Assembly (NCBI RefSeq): GCF_017498545.1
Contig: NZ_CP071793.1
Coordinates: forward strand, 1,922,001-1,986,000
Length of the DNA stretch: 64,000 nt
From: Sulfidibacter corallicola
GTDB taxonomy: Bacteria; Acidobacteriota; Holophagae; Acanthopleuribacterales; Acanthopleuribacteraceae
Direction: 5' to 3'
The translations under genes and the position numbers were made by a program. The notes under the pieces were generated by a model that was given only the letters and a program-made list of their open reading frames with translations, did no database searches and was not told the origin of the DNA. Position 1 is the first letter of the stretch; every line of letters begins with the position of its first letter. Positions 17,178 to 24,387 of the stretch are shown one piece after another.

Positions 17178-17399
17178 ATGAAAAAAATCAGATTCACCTT
17201 ATTGCTCCTCGCCTTTTCCATGGTCCTGCCCTTTGCCTTCAGTGCCCAGGCCGCGACCAGTCAAAGCAAGGCCGCGCAAGCAGATCCCGCCTGCGTGACA
17301 AACTGCATCAAAGCTTGTATGGATCTTTATCGCAATGACCCTGATATGTTGAATGCATGTGGGATTGGATGTTTGATCGGGTGCGAAATCCGGGATTGA
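17178..17399 (+). CDS. small secreted six-cysteine peptide
   Basis: 73 aa. The ATG at 17178 follows GGAG with 7-nt spacing; the longer upstream frame has no support. The first ~26 residues are a clean Sec signal peptide (MKKIRFTLLLLAFSMVLPF, then FSAQA). The mature part is ~47 residues with exactly six cysteines at 39, 43, 47, 61, 65 and 69, that is two CX3CX3C units separated by 13 residues. Cysteines four apart fall on one helix face, so two helices could be clamped by disulfides, as in the alpha-hairpinin (CX3C...CX3C) fold; this comparison is inference. No modifying enzyme, protease or exporter gene is adjacent, which argues against a RiPP cluster. The role could be extracellular or periplasmic, for example a toxin, inhibitor or metal binder; nothing in the sequence decides. 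Confidence 0.75.
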   Translation: MKKIRFTLLLLAFSMVLPFAFSAQAATSQSKAAQADPACVTNCIKACMDLYRNDPDMLNACGIGCLIGCEIRD

Positions 17400-17412
17400 G
17401 CACGAGCCACCT

Positions 17413-17572
17413 TGCACGATTGCATCCACTCGAATCGCACACTTTGGGTTCCAACGTACGCGATTTGGGTGGAGGCGACCGAACGATCGCCCCTCGGCTC
17501 CCATGTTGACGTGAAGCGCGTGAGTTCGGCTGGACCCCTGCCCCACCGAAAATCGCCCACTTAGGGTTTTCG
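17413..17572. repeat. inverted cluster of GTGCGATTCGG-family repeats (copies B, C, D)
   Basis: Within 160 nt after the small peptide gene there is one reverse copy (about 17418-17447, read on minus as AAAGTGTGCGATTCGAGTGG), one forward copy (about 17454-17480, GCGATTTGGGTGGAGGCG) and a second reverse copy (about 17546-17572, CCTAAGTGGGCGATTTTCGG). The first two form an imperfect hairpin: CCACTCGAATCGC against GCGATTTGGGTGG pairs at 11 of 13 positions. It may also act as the transcript end for the peptide gene. No coding signal is seen here. Confidence 0.5.
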
Positions 17573-17682
17573 CACCCATGGCGCTCGATTGGATTTCGAT
17601 CGACGCCGCTCGATGCGCGAGCCGCAGTCCACCTGCGGCTCGCCTTTCTCATGCCGATCAAACTTGATCGAGAGAGGTTTTC

Positions 17683-18660
17683 ATGATTCTGGCCATGCTC
17701 TTCCTGTGCTCCCAATACCCCAAAATCGAATTGGATTCCCTTTCCGTTTTTTCCGTGAGGCAATGCCTGCTGTTCAAGGTGCGCCAAAATATCCTGATCG
17801 TAGACAACGGCGAAAACCGACTGCTGTTGATCGCACCCGATGGCAGGAAAGTGGCGGAATACGACCGCGAGGGCGAAGGCCCCTACGACCTGCAAAGACC
17901 CCAGGTCCTTGGGATTCGCGGCGACGAAATCTTTGTCCGGGCCAATAAGCGCACGGTTCTCGTTTTCGACCATCGACTCCAGCTTTTGAAACGCAGATTG
18001 CCGCCCTTGCCGGCAAGCCTCGCGCCCACGATCATTCAGGGTGTCCCAAACGGGCACGCAAACGGGAACGTCCCAAACGGGCACGTCCCAAACGGGCACG
18101 AGGGTTTTTTCCTGGCAAGGCTGGGATGGGAACCCACCCTGCTCGTCGAACTCCAACTGGACGATGACTGGCGGATCGCCGGCTCCTATTTCGAAGATCC
18201 GGAAAGCCCTCATTTTCATGAAAAGAAACGTTGTTTTCTCCAAAACGGGAAATACTTCGTGTGGCAGCCAAGGTTGAACCTGGCTGACACCCACTATCGG
18301 ATCCACGTTTTCGAACGTCCCTCGGCCTCGTTGGCATTCAACGAGACCCTCACCGTGATCTTGGAGCAATCGGTGGAAGACTTCACGCCGTTGCGCCGAG
18401 ATACCAACCTGCACAGCATCGTCAACGGCGTGATGGAAACGCCGGAAGGGTTCTTGGTGGAATTGGCCGCCAATCGCGAAGGCACCGTGCGGCACCCCGG
18501 CGGCAATCAGTTTTTTTGGGACTATTTCTCCAAACGCGGTGAATTCCTGCGGCGCGTCTTTGTAGACGGAAAGCATTTGGAACCAGTCGGGAACAGCAGG
18601 GAAATATACGTGTTTCACACACCGGAACAAGGCGAAGACTACCTTCAGCGCCTGTATTGA
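17683..18660 (+). CDS. propeller-like protein of unknown function with internal minisatellite
   Basis: 325 aa from ATG 17683, preceded by AGAGAGG. The N-terminus is short and hydrophobic (MILAMLFLCSQYP), a possible weak signal or anchor. Sequence such as ILIVDNGENRLLLIAPDGRKVAEYDREGEGPYDL resembles the first blades of six-bladed NHL/6-bladed-propeller proteins (the D-x-G-N-R and EGxGPxxL turns). At residues ~121-139 the chain carries the low-complexity insertion VPNGHANGN-VPNGHVPNGH, encoded by a 15-bp tandem repeat in frame. The C-terminal half reads as further beta strands. It ends just ahead of a winged-helix/TPR regulator gene on the same strand. Ligand and function are unknown. Confidence 0.7.
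   Translation: MILAMLFLCSQYPKIELDSLSVFSVRQCLLFKVRQNILIVDNGENRLLLIAPDGRKVAEYDREGEGPYDLQRPQVLGIRGDEIFVRANKRTVLVFDHRLQLLKRRLPPLPASLAPTIIQGVPNGHANGNVPNGHVPNGHEGFFLARLGWEPTLLVELQLDDDWRIAGSYFEDPESPHFHEKKRCFLQNGKYFVWQPRLNLADTHYRIHVFERPSASLAFNETLTVILEQSVEDFTPLRRDTNLHSIVNGVMETPEGFLVELAANREGTVRHPGGNQFFWDYFSKRGEFLRRVFVDGKHLEPVGNSREIYVFHTPEQGEDYLQRLY
18043..18099 (+). repeat. 15-bp in-frame minisatellite
   Basis: Three exact copies of GTCCCAAACGGGCAC plus one shortened 12-bp unit (GCAAACGGGAAC) between copies one and two. Each full unit encodes V-P-N-G-H, so changes in copy number keep the frame. Confidence 0.95.
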
Positions 18661-18821
18661 TCCCCGCGCCTCTCCTTCGGTGCAACGGCCGTCAATTCAC
18701 GGCATCTCGAATATGCAGAGATTGGAACAGCAAGAGTATCGCCTCGTCAATTGAAAATGCTCAAGTGCATGACAACTACATTCATTTCGTTAAAATGGTC
18801 TTCGCCAGAGAGGAGAAGACC

Positions 18822-21407
18822 ATGGTGCCATCCGAATCAGAGCCCGGTTCTGTTCGTTTCGGTTTGTTTCGAGCCGATTTTCGAATGGGCGAATTATATA
18901 AAAACGGAATGAAGATCAAAATCCAGGAAAAACCACTGGCAGCGCTGAAGGTCTTGGTGACCTATGCTCCGGATCTGGTGACCCGCGAACAATTACGGTG
19001 CGCGCTATGGCCGGACGACACCCATATCGAAGTGAACTTGAGCCTCAATACCGCCATCAAAAAGTTGCGTGAAGCTTTGGGTGATGCCGCCAACAATCCT
19101 CGTTTCGTGGCGACGGTCCCGCGCCGAGGTTACAGGTTCCTCGCACCGGTGATCCATGAAGACGCTGTCGATTCTCGCCGACGGGATTCCCAATCCGACC
19201 AACTCGAGCGTAGCGCTCCTTCCACCACGGTCCAGTCATCGAGGGGCGATGCGGATTCTCTCCCGACGGATGGTTCGGCTCGACCTTCTCCCTGCGCGAC
19301 ATCAGCCGGACGAGCGCGACCGGCCGATCCTTCGATGATCTTGGCGACGGGTGCGCCACCCGCGGAGGCCTCATCCGGCCCGTCTCCGGCTGGGGCGATC
19401 GTCCCCGAGCCTCCTGTCCTGTCGGAAACCGCTCCGTCGTCCCTTTCGACCAGCAAATCGAGATCGGGCCGTTGGATCCTGGCGCCCATCTTGTTGCTGA
19501 CGATCCTGGCCGGTTGGAGAATCTTTTCTCGGCCGGTGCCCAACCGTGATGTACCGATGCGTCCGAAGGCGTCTCAACCCAATCACGCCAACCCATCTCG
19601 CGCCCATTCGATCGAGGCGCAACCGGAGGTCGTGGTGAGCTTGTCGCCCATGCATGCCGTGGACGGCGCCGCCACGGATCGGGTACGCCACCGTCTCGCT
19701 GAGGAACTGTTGCGTCGCCTGACCCGATTGGCATCGAGGCACGAAAAGATTCGCCTACAGGCGTCGATGCCCATCCACGATGCCGGGTCCGATGTTCCGC
19801 TTTCGGAGGAAGCCCCCGCTCGACTGGGGTTGACCCATGTCTTGAGCGGCCGCATCCGCTCCGAGCCCCACCAGGATGTCGTGGTGATCCGACTCGTCGA
19901 ATTGCGCGGCAATGTCGACGTGTTCTCGCGAACCTTTACCATTGCCGATGGCGCGGGTCCGGCACGTTTTCAACAGATCTCCGGTGCGGTGATCCTGGAG
20001 TTCCTGACGGGGCTCTTTCCCTCACCCAACCTGGAATCCCGGGCAGCGGCCTGCGCGATGAATCAGGAGGCTTGGGAAGCCTTTGAAAAGGGGTTGGTTC
20101 ACTACGAGCGCCACACCGAAAGGGGTTATATTCAAAGTATCGAATATTTCCATAAGGCGACGGAGCTGGATCCGGGGTATGTGATCGCGTTCGCCTGTCT
20201 GGCGGACGCTTATTTGAGCGCAGTGGCGGTCGAGGGGATCGAAGCCCCGATCGCGGCTGCCGAAGCCGCTTTGAACGATGGGTTTGACCTGGCGCCCGGA
20301 TTTTCCAGGCTGCACATCGTCAAGGGCACCCACTTGCTTTTGTCCGGAGCCCGGGAAGCGGCTGTCCAGTCCTTCCACCGTGGATTGGCGGCCGATCCAA
20401 ATGACCTCGAAGGCTACTTGAGGTACGGTGCCTACCTTGCCTCGCGGGGCCGGTCGGCCGAAGCCATCGAGCAGGTCACCATCGCCCTGGAGCGCCAACC
20501 GGACTCGGCTCGGGTCCAGTACCTGGTCGCTCACGTCTACGACCTTGCGGATCAACGGGAAAAGAGCTTGGAACATGCGGACCTGGCCCTTGCCCTGGCC
20601 CCCAATTACCTTCCCGCCCTGCTTCGAAAAGGCTTTGTCTACCTGAAGCAGGGACGATTCGATCAGTGCATCCAAGTTCACCGGGAGGCGGCCGTCACCT
20701 CCTCCCGTTCCCCCGCCGTTCTGTTCAAACTGGGCAGGGCCTGCCTGCTGGCAAACCGTGACGAAGAAGCGATGCCCATCGTGGAAGAGCTGACCCATCT
20801 GGCCGAACAGGGCTACATCTCCCCAGCTTACGCCCATCGACTGTTGGCGGCCATGACCCCTGTCGACGACCCTTCGTTGAAAAGGTCACCGTTCCCGACA
20901 GTCGAGGGCGCCAACCGCATCGTCGTTTCGGAATTCACCCTCCGCTTACTCGGTGACCTGACGTTTTTGGGGAATTTTCACCTCCGGGAGACCTATGGAC
21001 GCGAGCTGATGACCACCTCCGCAACCCTGTTCGAGGGGGAGGATTATTTCCTGATGATCGCTCTTTCGAGCCTGGATGACGGAGATCCGATCGTGTGGCC
21101 CCAGGTGAACCTGACCCCGGTCGAACTCGGTGGAAGAACCTGGTACGCCCGCTCAAGTAAACGCCAATTCCTTCCCAACCTGGCCGGCCGATTCCTGCCG
21201 ATCCACCGCATCCTGGCTTTCCTGGGGCGGCCCCAAATAAATGAATTTCACACCGCGACCTATTACGCTCTTTCGGAGAACGCCAAGGTGGAATACCAAA
21301 TCCGCTTCATGACGACCTACGACATGGAGGAGGAGCGGTCGAAGAGCCTCGCCATGGACGGCACCACCCTCGAAGCGCTGTTGAAAGACCACTTCGTGAT
21401 GGAGTGA
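18822..21407 (+). CDS. winged-helix (OmpR/CadC-type) transmembrane TPR regulator
   Basis: 861 aa. The ATG at 18822 follows GAGAGGAG; an in-frame ATG at 18795 lacks such a site. Residues ~10-100 form an OmpR/PhoB-type winged helix (RFGLFRADFRMGELYKNG, LVTREQLRCALWPDDTHIEV, IKKLREALGD, FVATVPRRGYRFLAPV). A Ser/Pro-rich linker follows, then one membrane span at ~residues 217-236 (WILAPILLLTILAGW), as in ToxR/CadC-like one-component regulators. After it comes a TolB-like domain (SLSPMHAVDGAATDRVRHRLAEELL) and then several TPR units (YIQSIEYFHKATELDPGYVIA, SFHRGLAADPNDLEGYLRYG). The final ~170 residues are an extra beta-rich region not recognised. DNA binding would be cytoplasmic with the TPR part outside. 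The regulated genes are unknown. Confidence 0.85.
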   Translation: MVPSESEPGSVRFGLFRADFRMGELYKNGMKIKIQEKPLAALKVLVTYAPDLVTREQLRCALWPDDTHIEVNLSLNTAIKKLREALGDAANNPRFVATVPRRGYRFLAPVIHEDAVDSRRRDSQSDQLERSAPSTTVQSSRGDADSLPTDGSARPSPCATSAGRARPADPSMILATGAPPAEASSGPSPAGAIVPEPPVLSETAPSSLSTSKSRSGRWILAPILLLTILAGWRIFSRPVPNRDVPMRPKASQPNHANPSRAHSIEAQPEVVVSLSPMHAVDGAATDRVRHRLAEELLRRLTRLASRHEKIRLQASMPIHDAGSDVPLSEEAPARLGLTHVLSGRIRSEPHQDVVVIRLVELRGNVDVFSRTFTIADGAGPARFQQISGAVILEFLTGLFPSPNLESRAAACAMNQEAWEAFEKGLVHYERHTERGYIQSIEYFHKATELDPGYVIAFACLADAYLSAVAVEGIEAPIAAAEAALNDGFDLAPGFSRLHIVKGTHLLLSGAREAAVQSFHRGLAADPNDLEGYLRYGAYLASRGRSAEAIEQVTIALERQPDSARVQYLVAHVYDLADQREKSLEHADLALALAPNYLPALLRKGFVYLKQGRFDQCIQVHREAAVTSSRSPAVLFKLGRACLLANRDEEAMPIVEELTHLAEQGYISPAYAHRLLAAMTPVDDPSLKRSPFPTVEGANRIVVSEFTLRLLGDLTFLGNFHLRETYGRELMTTSATLFEGEDYFLMIALSSLDDGDPIVWPQVNLTPVELGGRTWYARSSKRQFLPNLAGRFLPIHRILAFLGRPQINEFHTATYYALSENAKVEYQIRFMTTYDMEEERSKSLAMDGTTLEALLKDHFVME

Positions 21408-21454
21408 GTGAACCAAACCCGAATGGGTGGACCCTGGGTCAGGACCCGTAGGCA

Positions 21455-21545
21455 CGTCCGAAAGAAGCGCTGGATGTGCCTCTCTTGGCGCGTGAATTCG
21501 AAGACTTGATGGGCTCGTTTCTACCAATCGCGAGCGGGCGAGGCG
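21455..21545 (+). pseudogene. decayed 3' fragment of a paralogue of the gene at 15188-16462
   Basis: About 90 nt match the 3' end of the Cys-motif gene (16371-16460), including CGAAGACTTGATGG, AAGAAGCGCTGG and GCGAGCGGGCGA, with scattered substitutions and one or two frame changes. The rest of the copy is missing, there is no start, and the preserved stretch does not stay in one frame. It lies immediately after the winged-helix/TPR gene. Confidence 0.75.
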
Positions 21546-21923
21546 TGCTCGCGGATTCCGAGACCAGCGGTGGCGGATCGGAACTCCCGTGAAAATTACC
21601 GGGAAACCATGAAGGAAGGAACCCAGGAAGTGGGTCGGGGAGATGGCGCCTTGTGGTCGTTGCACGTCGCTTTCGGATGGCCGGCTTTGCCGCTTTCCTG
21701 GTTTCGGTTCTTCTCGGCTTCCCAATGAATCGACCGAAGATTGATTGCTGCACGTGGTGATCCGGACAGCCCTTGGTCTTGGTGCGGCCAGGGCATGTTG
21801 GCGGAAAAGAGCGATTTTGAAATGCGACCAGACATGCGTCTCGAGGTGTTTCGGCCTTGAACTCGGTTGCATTTTCCCTTTAGGATCTTCTATCGATAAT
21901 TATCCGCTCGTGCGAGGTTTTCA
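21546..21923. other. intergenic region
   Basis: About 380 bases between the decayed gene fragment and the thioredoxin-fold gene. No further gene or repeat was recognised. The right end carries the GAGGTTTTCA ribosome site of the next gene. Confidence 0.4.
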
Positions 21924-23144
21924 TTGCTTTCACTTTTGACACTTTTGGTATTTGTGCCTGGCGCAACCCTCAGTGGGAAGTTCGTTCTGCCGTCCGGGGA
22001 ATGGACGGAGAAAGGCACGATTACCGTGACCACCTACCGTACCGACAACGCCGCGACGAAAACCTGGGAAGTCGAATCCAAAGACGGCAGTTTCAACCTG
22101 GACACCATCAGCGCCCCGCATTGGATTTACGCGAGTCATCCCGGGTATCGCGAGGCCAGCGTCTGGATTTCGGGATTCCCCCACGAGGACCTGGCCTTCG
22201 AAACCACCATGGTTGCCGAGGGGGAGAAAACGGCACCGATCACCAAGTCGATTCGGAACGCCGACATCCTGGTCATCAGCGACAAAAGCGTGGCGTTGTA
22301 CCGCGACCTGGTCCGCGATCGTGATGTGCAATCGCTTCAGGGGAAGGCCCACGCCTACGTCGCGACCCTCGAAAACCCGCTCGATCGCATCTTGGCCAAG
22401 GCGGAACTGAACGCATATCTCGATCAACTTCAGCCGTTTCAAATTACCGCTGAGGAGTTTGACCGGATCAGGAAACACCCGCGCTACCTGGCCGCATCCC
22501 TGGAACTTTTGTTTGCACTCGCCCGCCACCTACACCCCGGTGACCCCGAGAAGATGCGAACCTTCGTCCAGGGTTATGAGGATCGAATCGTTCCCGGTTG
22601 GCAGGTCAACGTCAATTCTCGGCTCTTCGCCGAGTATTCCGCCACCCGGGATTGGACGGGTGCCAAGAGGCTGCTGAAGCACGCGATCACCCAATCCGAG
22701 GGCTCGGACTACGCAACTCATTTCGAAGCGGATCTGGTCGCGCTTTCCTGGCTGGGAAAAGAATGGCCCAAGAACGTGAAGATTGGCGTCGACGACCGCA
22801 CCATTGTCTATTTGTTCAATGCCTGGTGCCCTGCCTGTGGCCTCAAAATCCGCAAAATGGAATCGATGGACGACGCGTTCAAAAAGGCCGGCATTACGTT
22901 GAGAATCGCGGCTGTCGATTTAACCGCGGAAGGGGTCGATCGGTACGTCAAGAAGATCAAAACCGGCCTACCGATTTTGCCCATGAAGGGTCTTGGTTTG
23001 GACAAGAGATTCGGCGTCAGCGTTCGCAAGTTTTTCTTTGTGGAAAACGGCAAGGTAAGCGAGGTCCACGATGCGTATTCGGCGGATTCGTTCCTAAGCC
23101 GCGTGACAAACGGCCCTGCTGGTGCCAATCAGCCCGTCAGGTGA
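21924..23144 (+). CDS. exported protein with C-terminal thioredoxin fold (CPAC)
   Basis: 406 aa from a TTG at 21924. The context GAGGTTTTCA-TTG is nearly identical to the start of the gene at 17683 (GAGGTTTTC-ATG), which supports the TTG. The N-terminus is a short signal peptide (MLSLLTLLVFVPGATLSG). Residues ~17-90 look like a carboxypeptidase-regulatory-like beta-sandwich; ~100-280 is helical. The C-terminal ~130 residues are a thioredoxin/TlpA-like domain with the active site WCPAC at Cys302 and Cys305 (VYLFNAWCPACGLKIRKM) and the cis-Pro region GLPILPMKG. A periplasmic or outer-membrane-facing disulfide reductant role is likely from the family. Substrate unknown. Confidence 0.8.
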   Translation: MLSLLTLLVFVPGATLSGKFVLPSGEWTEKGTITVTTYRTDNAATKTWEVESKDGSFNLDTISAPHWIYASHPGYREASVWISGFPHEDLAFETTMVAEGEKTAPITKSIRNADILVISDKSVALYRDLVRDRDVQSLQGKAHAYVATLENPLDRILAKAELNAYLDQLQPFQITAEEFDRIRKHPRYLAASLELLFALARHLHPGDPEKMRTFVQGYEDRIVPGWQVNVNSRLFAEYSATRDWTGAKRLLKHAITQSEGSDYATHFEADLVALSWLGKEWPKNVKIGVDDRTIVYLFNAWCPACGLKIRKMESMDDAFKKAGITLRIAAVDLTAEGVDRYVKKIKTGLPILPMKGLGLDKRFGVSVRKFFFVENGKVSEVHDAYSADSFLSRVTNGPAGANQPVR

Positions 23145-23249
23145 CGAATGGCGATCCTGTTTCGCCCGTGTCATCCGGGATCGCCGGGGCGGGGTCGGTG
23201 GGTCTATTGCGAGAAATTCACCGAGGAATGTTGGATTCTCACAATCCTT

Positions 23250-23348
23250 TCCGCGTTTTCCGCAAAAGCTGCGGAAAAACCTGTGGAAAAGGTTGTGGAA
23301 AACCGCTGAGGGCGTTGCAAACATAGGGCTGAAAGCACTTTTTACACA
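23250..23348. repeat. cluster of TTTTCCACA/12-bp repeats resembling DnaA boxes
   Basis: Sites fitting the relaxed DnaA-box consensus TTWTNCACA occur at 23282-23290 and 23294-23302 (both minus) and 23340-23348 (plus, TTTTACACA). The adjoining TTTTCCGCA (about 23256-23264) and TGCGGAAAA are one-base variants. The first two are 12 bp apart. Whether DnaA binds is not known; the motif may simply be a 12-bp dispersed repeat. Confidence 0.45.
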
Positions 23349-23568
23349 AAATTGTGCAACTTTGCAACATGTTGAAAACAAAGATGTTGGGATTGGGGGC
23401 TTCGGTTGGCGGTCGTGAAAACATTGGAAATCGACCCCTTGGGACTTGAAAATCCCCACATTTCAACAGGTCACGGAGTATTTTGACAAAATACCAACAT
23501 GCTCCTGATCGTTTCGCGCTCGTTTTGGTGTCACACCACTGGAAACAGCGGTGTTGGGCCATGTCAGC

Positions 23569-23598
23569 AAAAAAAACCGGAACTCCTCGAGTTCCGGT
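23569..23598 (-). terminator. strong Rho-independent terminator with no adjacent gene
   Basis: Read on the minus strand: a perfect 10-bp stem (ACCGGAACTC/GAGTTCCGGT, 23576-23585 with 23589-23598), a 3-nt loop and eight consecutive T residues. A second 8-bp hairpin (AGCGAAGG/CCTTCGCT) lies just upstream in the transcript at about 23600-23632. The nearest minus-strand gene, the BlaR1-like one, ends about 790 nt earlier, so the transcript that stops here is unexplained. Confidence 0.8.
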
Positions 23599-23997
23599 CC
23601 TTCGCTCCCGCACGATCGCGAAAGCGAAGGTAGGAAGACAGGTGTTTTCGCCGTCTTGGCTTCGAATCGGCCTTGTCGCTCGACCATCGATCCTGGTTCC
23701 TTCGATGACCGTTTTGGTCTCTCCGCTCCGTTCCCTTGTTGACGATGTTGCGAGGAAAAAAGTGGCGAACCTAGATTTACGCGCTGGCGAAGTATTTGAT
23801 CCCGAAGTTTGATCCGCCTTTTAGGGAGGTAGGACCGATCCTTCGCGTTTGGAGTGTATTGGGTACTTTGTTCGTGGGTCGAACCGTTGATCTGCGATTT
23901 GAATTTTTTCGATAATCCGAAAAAAGGCGGCAACCAAAACTAACGATGTTCTCCTCTCGATAATTTTCAACTTCAACCTTGCGGAATTCTGATCCTA

Positions 23998-24050
23998 TTT
24001 CCACAAATGCTGCGGAAAAGCTTGAGGAAAAACCTGTGGAAAAACCGCGG
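23998..24050. repeat. second 12-bp TTTTCCACA-type repeat cluster
   Basis: Contains TGTGGAAAA at 24035-24043 (minus DnaA-box-like), ATTTCCACA at 23998-24006 and the variants GCGGAAAA and GAGGAAAA at about 12-bp steps. A single further TGTGGAAAA is at 24201-24209. Closely resembles 23250-23305 in unit sequence and arrangement. Confidence 0.45.
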
Positions 24051-24387
24051 AACCCTTGTGCCGCCTACCCATACACCTGTTTGCCAGAAATCGAGTGCAT
24101 GGGGGCAACACGTTTAAAATAAAGCGTTTTCTTCCTATGACACATGCTTGGGTGGGATTCAATGGAAAAATGGACTTCGTTCTACGGTACATGTGAATCT
24201 TGTGGAAAAGGAGATCTCGCGCTCCCGAGGTTCTTTGTGGTTTCCTCATCAATTCAAACGGCGAGATCTCGGTGTTTCCAAGATCTCGACCGTCGGAAAC
24301 GAAGACAAATAAGGGTATGGAAGTTTTTTCGCTTGCATTCGCTAAATAATTCGTTGCTGAATTATGGCGAGAAATTGCGATGCGCGG

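Larger units (their letters stand above)
23145..24387. other. 1.24-kb noncoding region between convergent genes, with repeats and a terminator
   Basis: No supported gene lies here. The region is AT-richer than its neighbours, carries two clusters of TTTTCCACA-like 12-bp units (about 23250-23348 and 23999-24050), a further single unit at 24201-24209, and a strong minus-strand terminator at 23569-23598. A 75-codon minus-strand frame (23777-24004) is open but lacks a good start and recognisable features. A weak AT-rich hairpin at 24343-24364 could end the blaR1 transcript. Confidence 0.6.

Noticed and set aside
17178..17399. RiPP precursor interpretation of the six-cysteine peptide
   Set aside because: There is no modifying enzyme, leader-protease or exporter gene nearby, and the N-terminus is a standard Sec signal.
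23239..23613. Minus-strand frame with FPQPFPQVFPQ-like translation
   Set aside because: The apparent peptide repeat is only the TTTTCCACA 12-bp DNA repeat read in frame; the frame runs through a terminator on its 3' side and has no start support.
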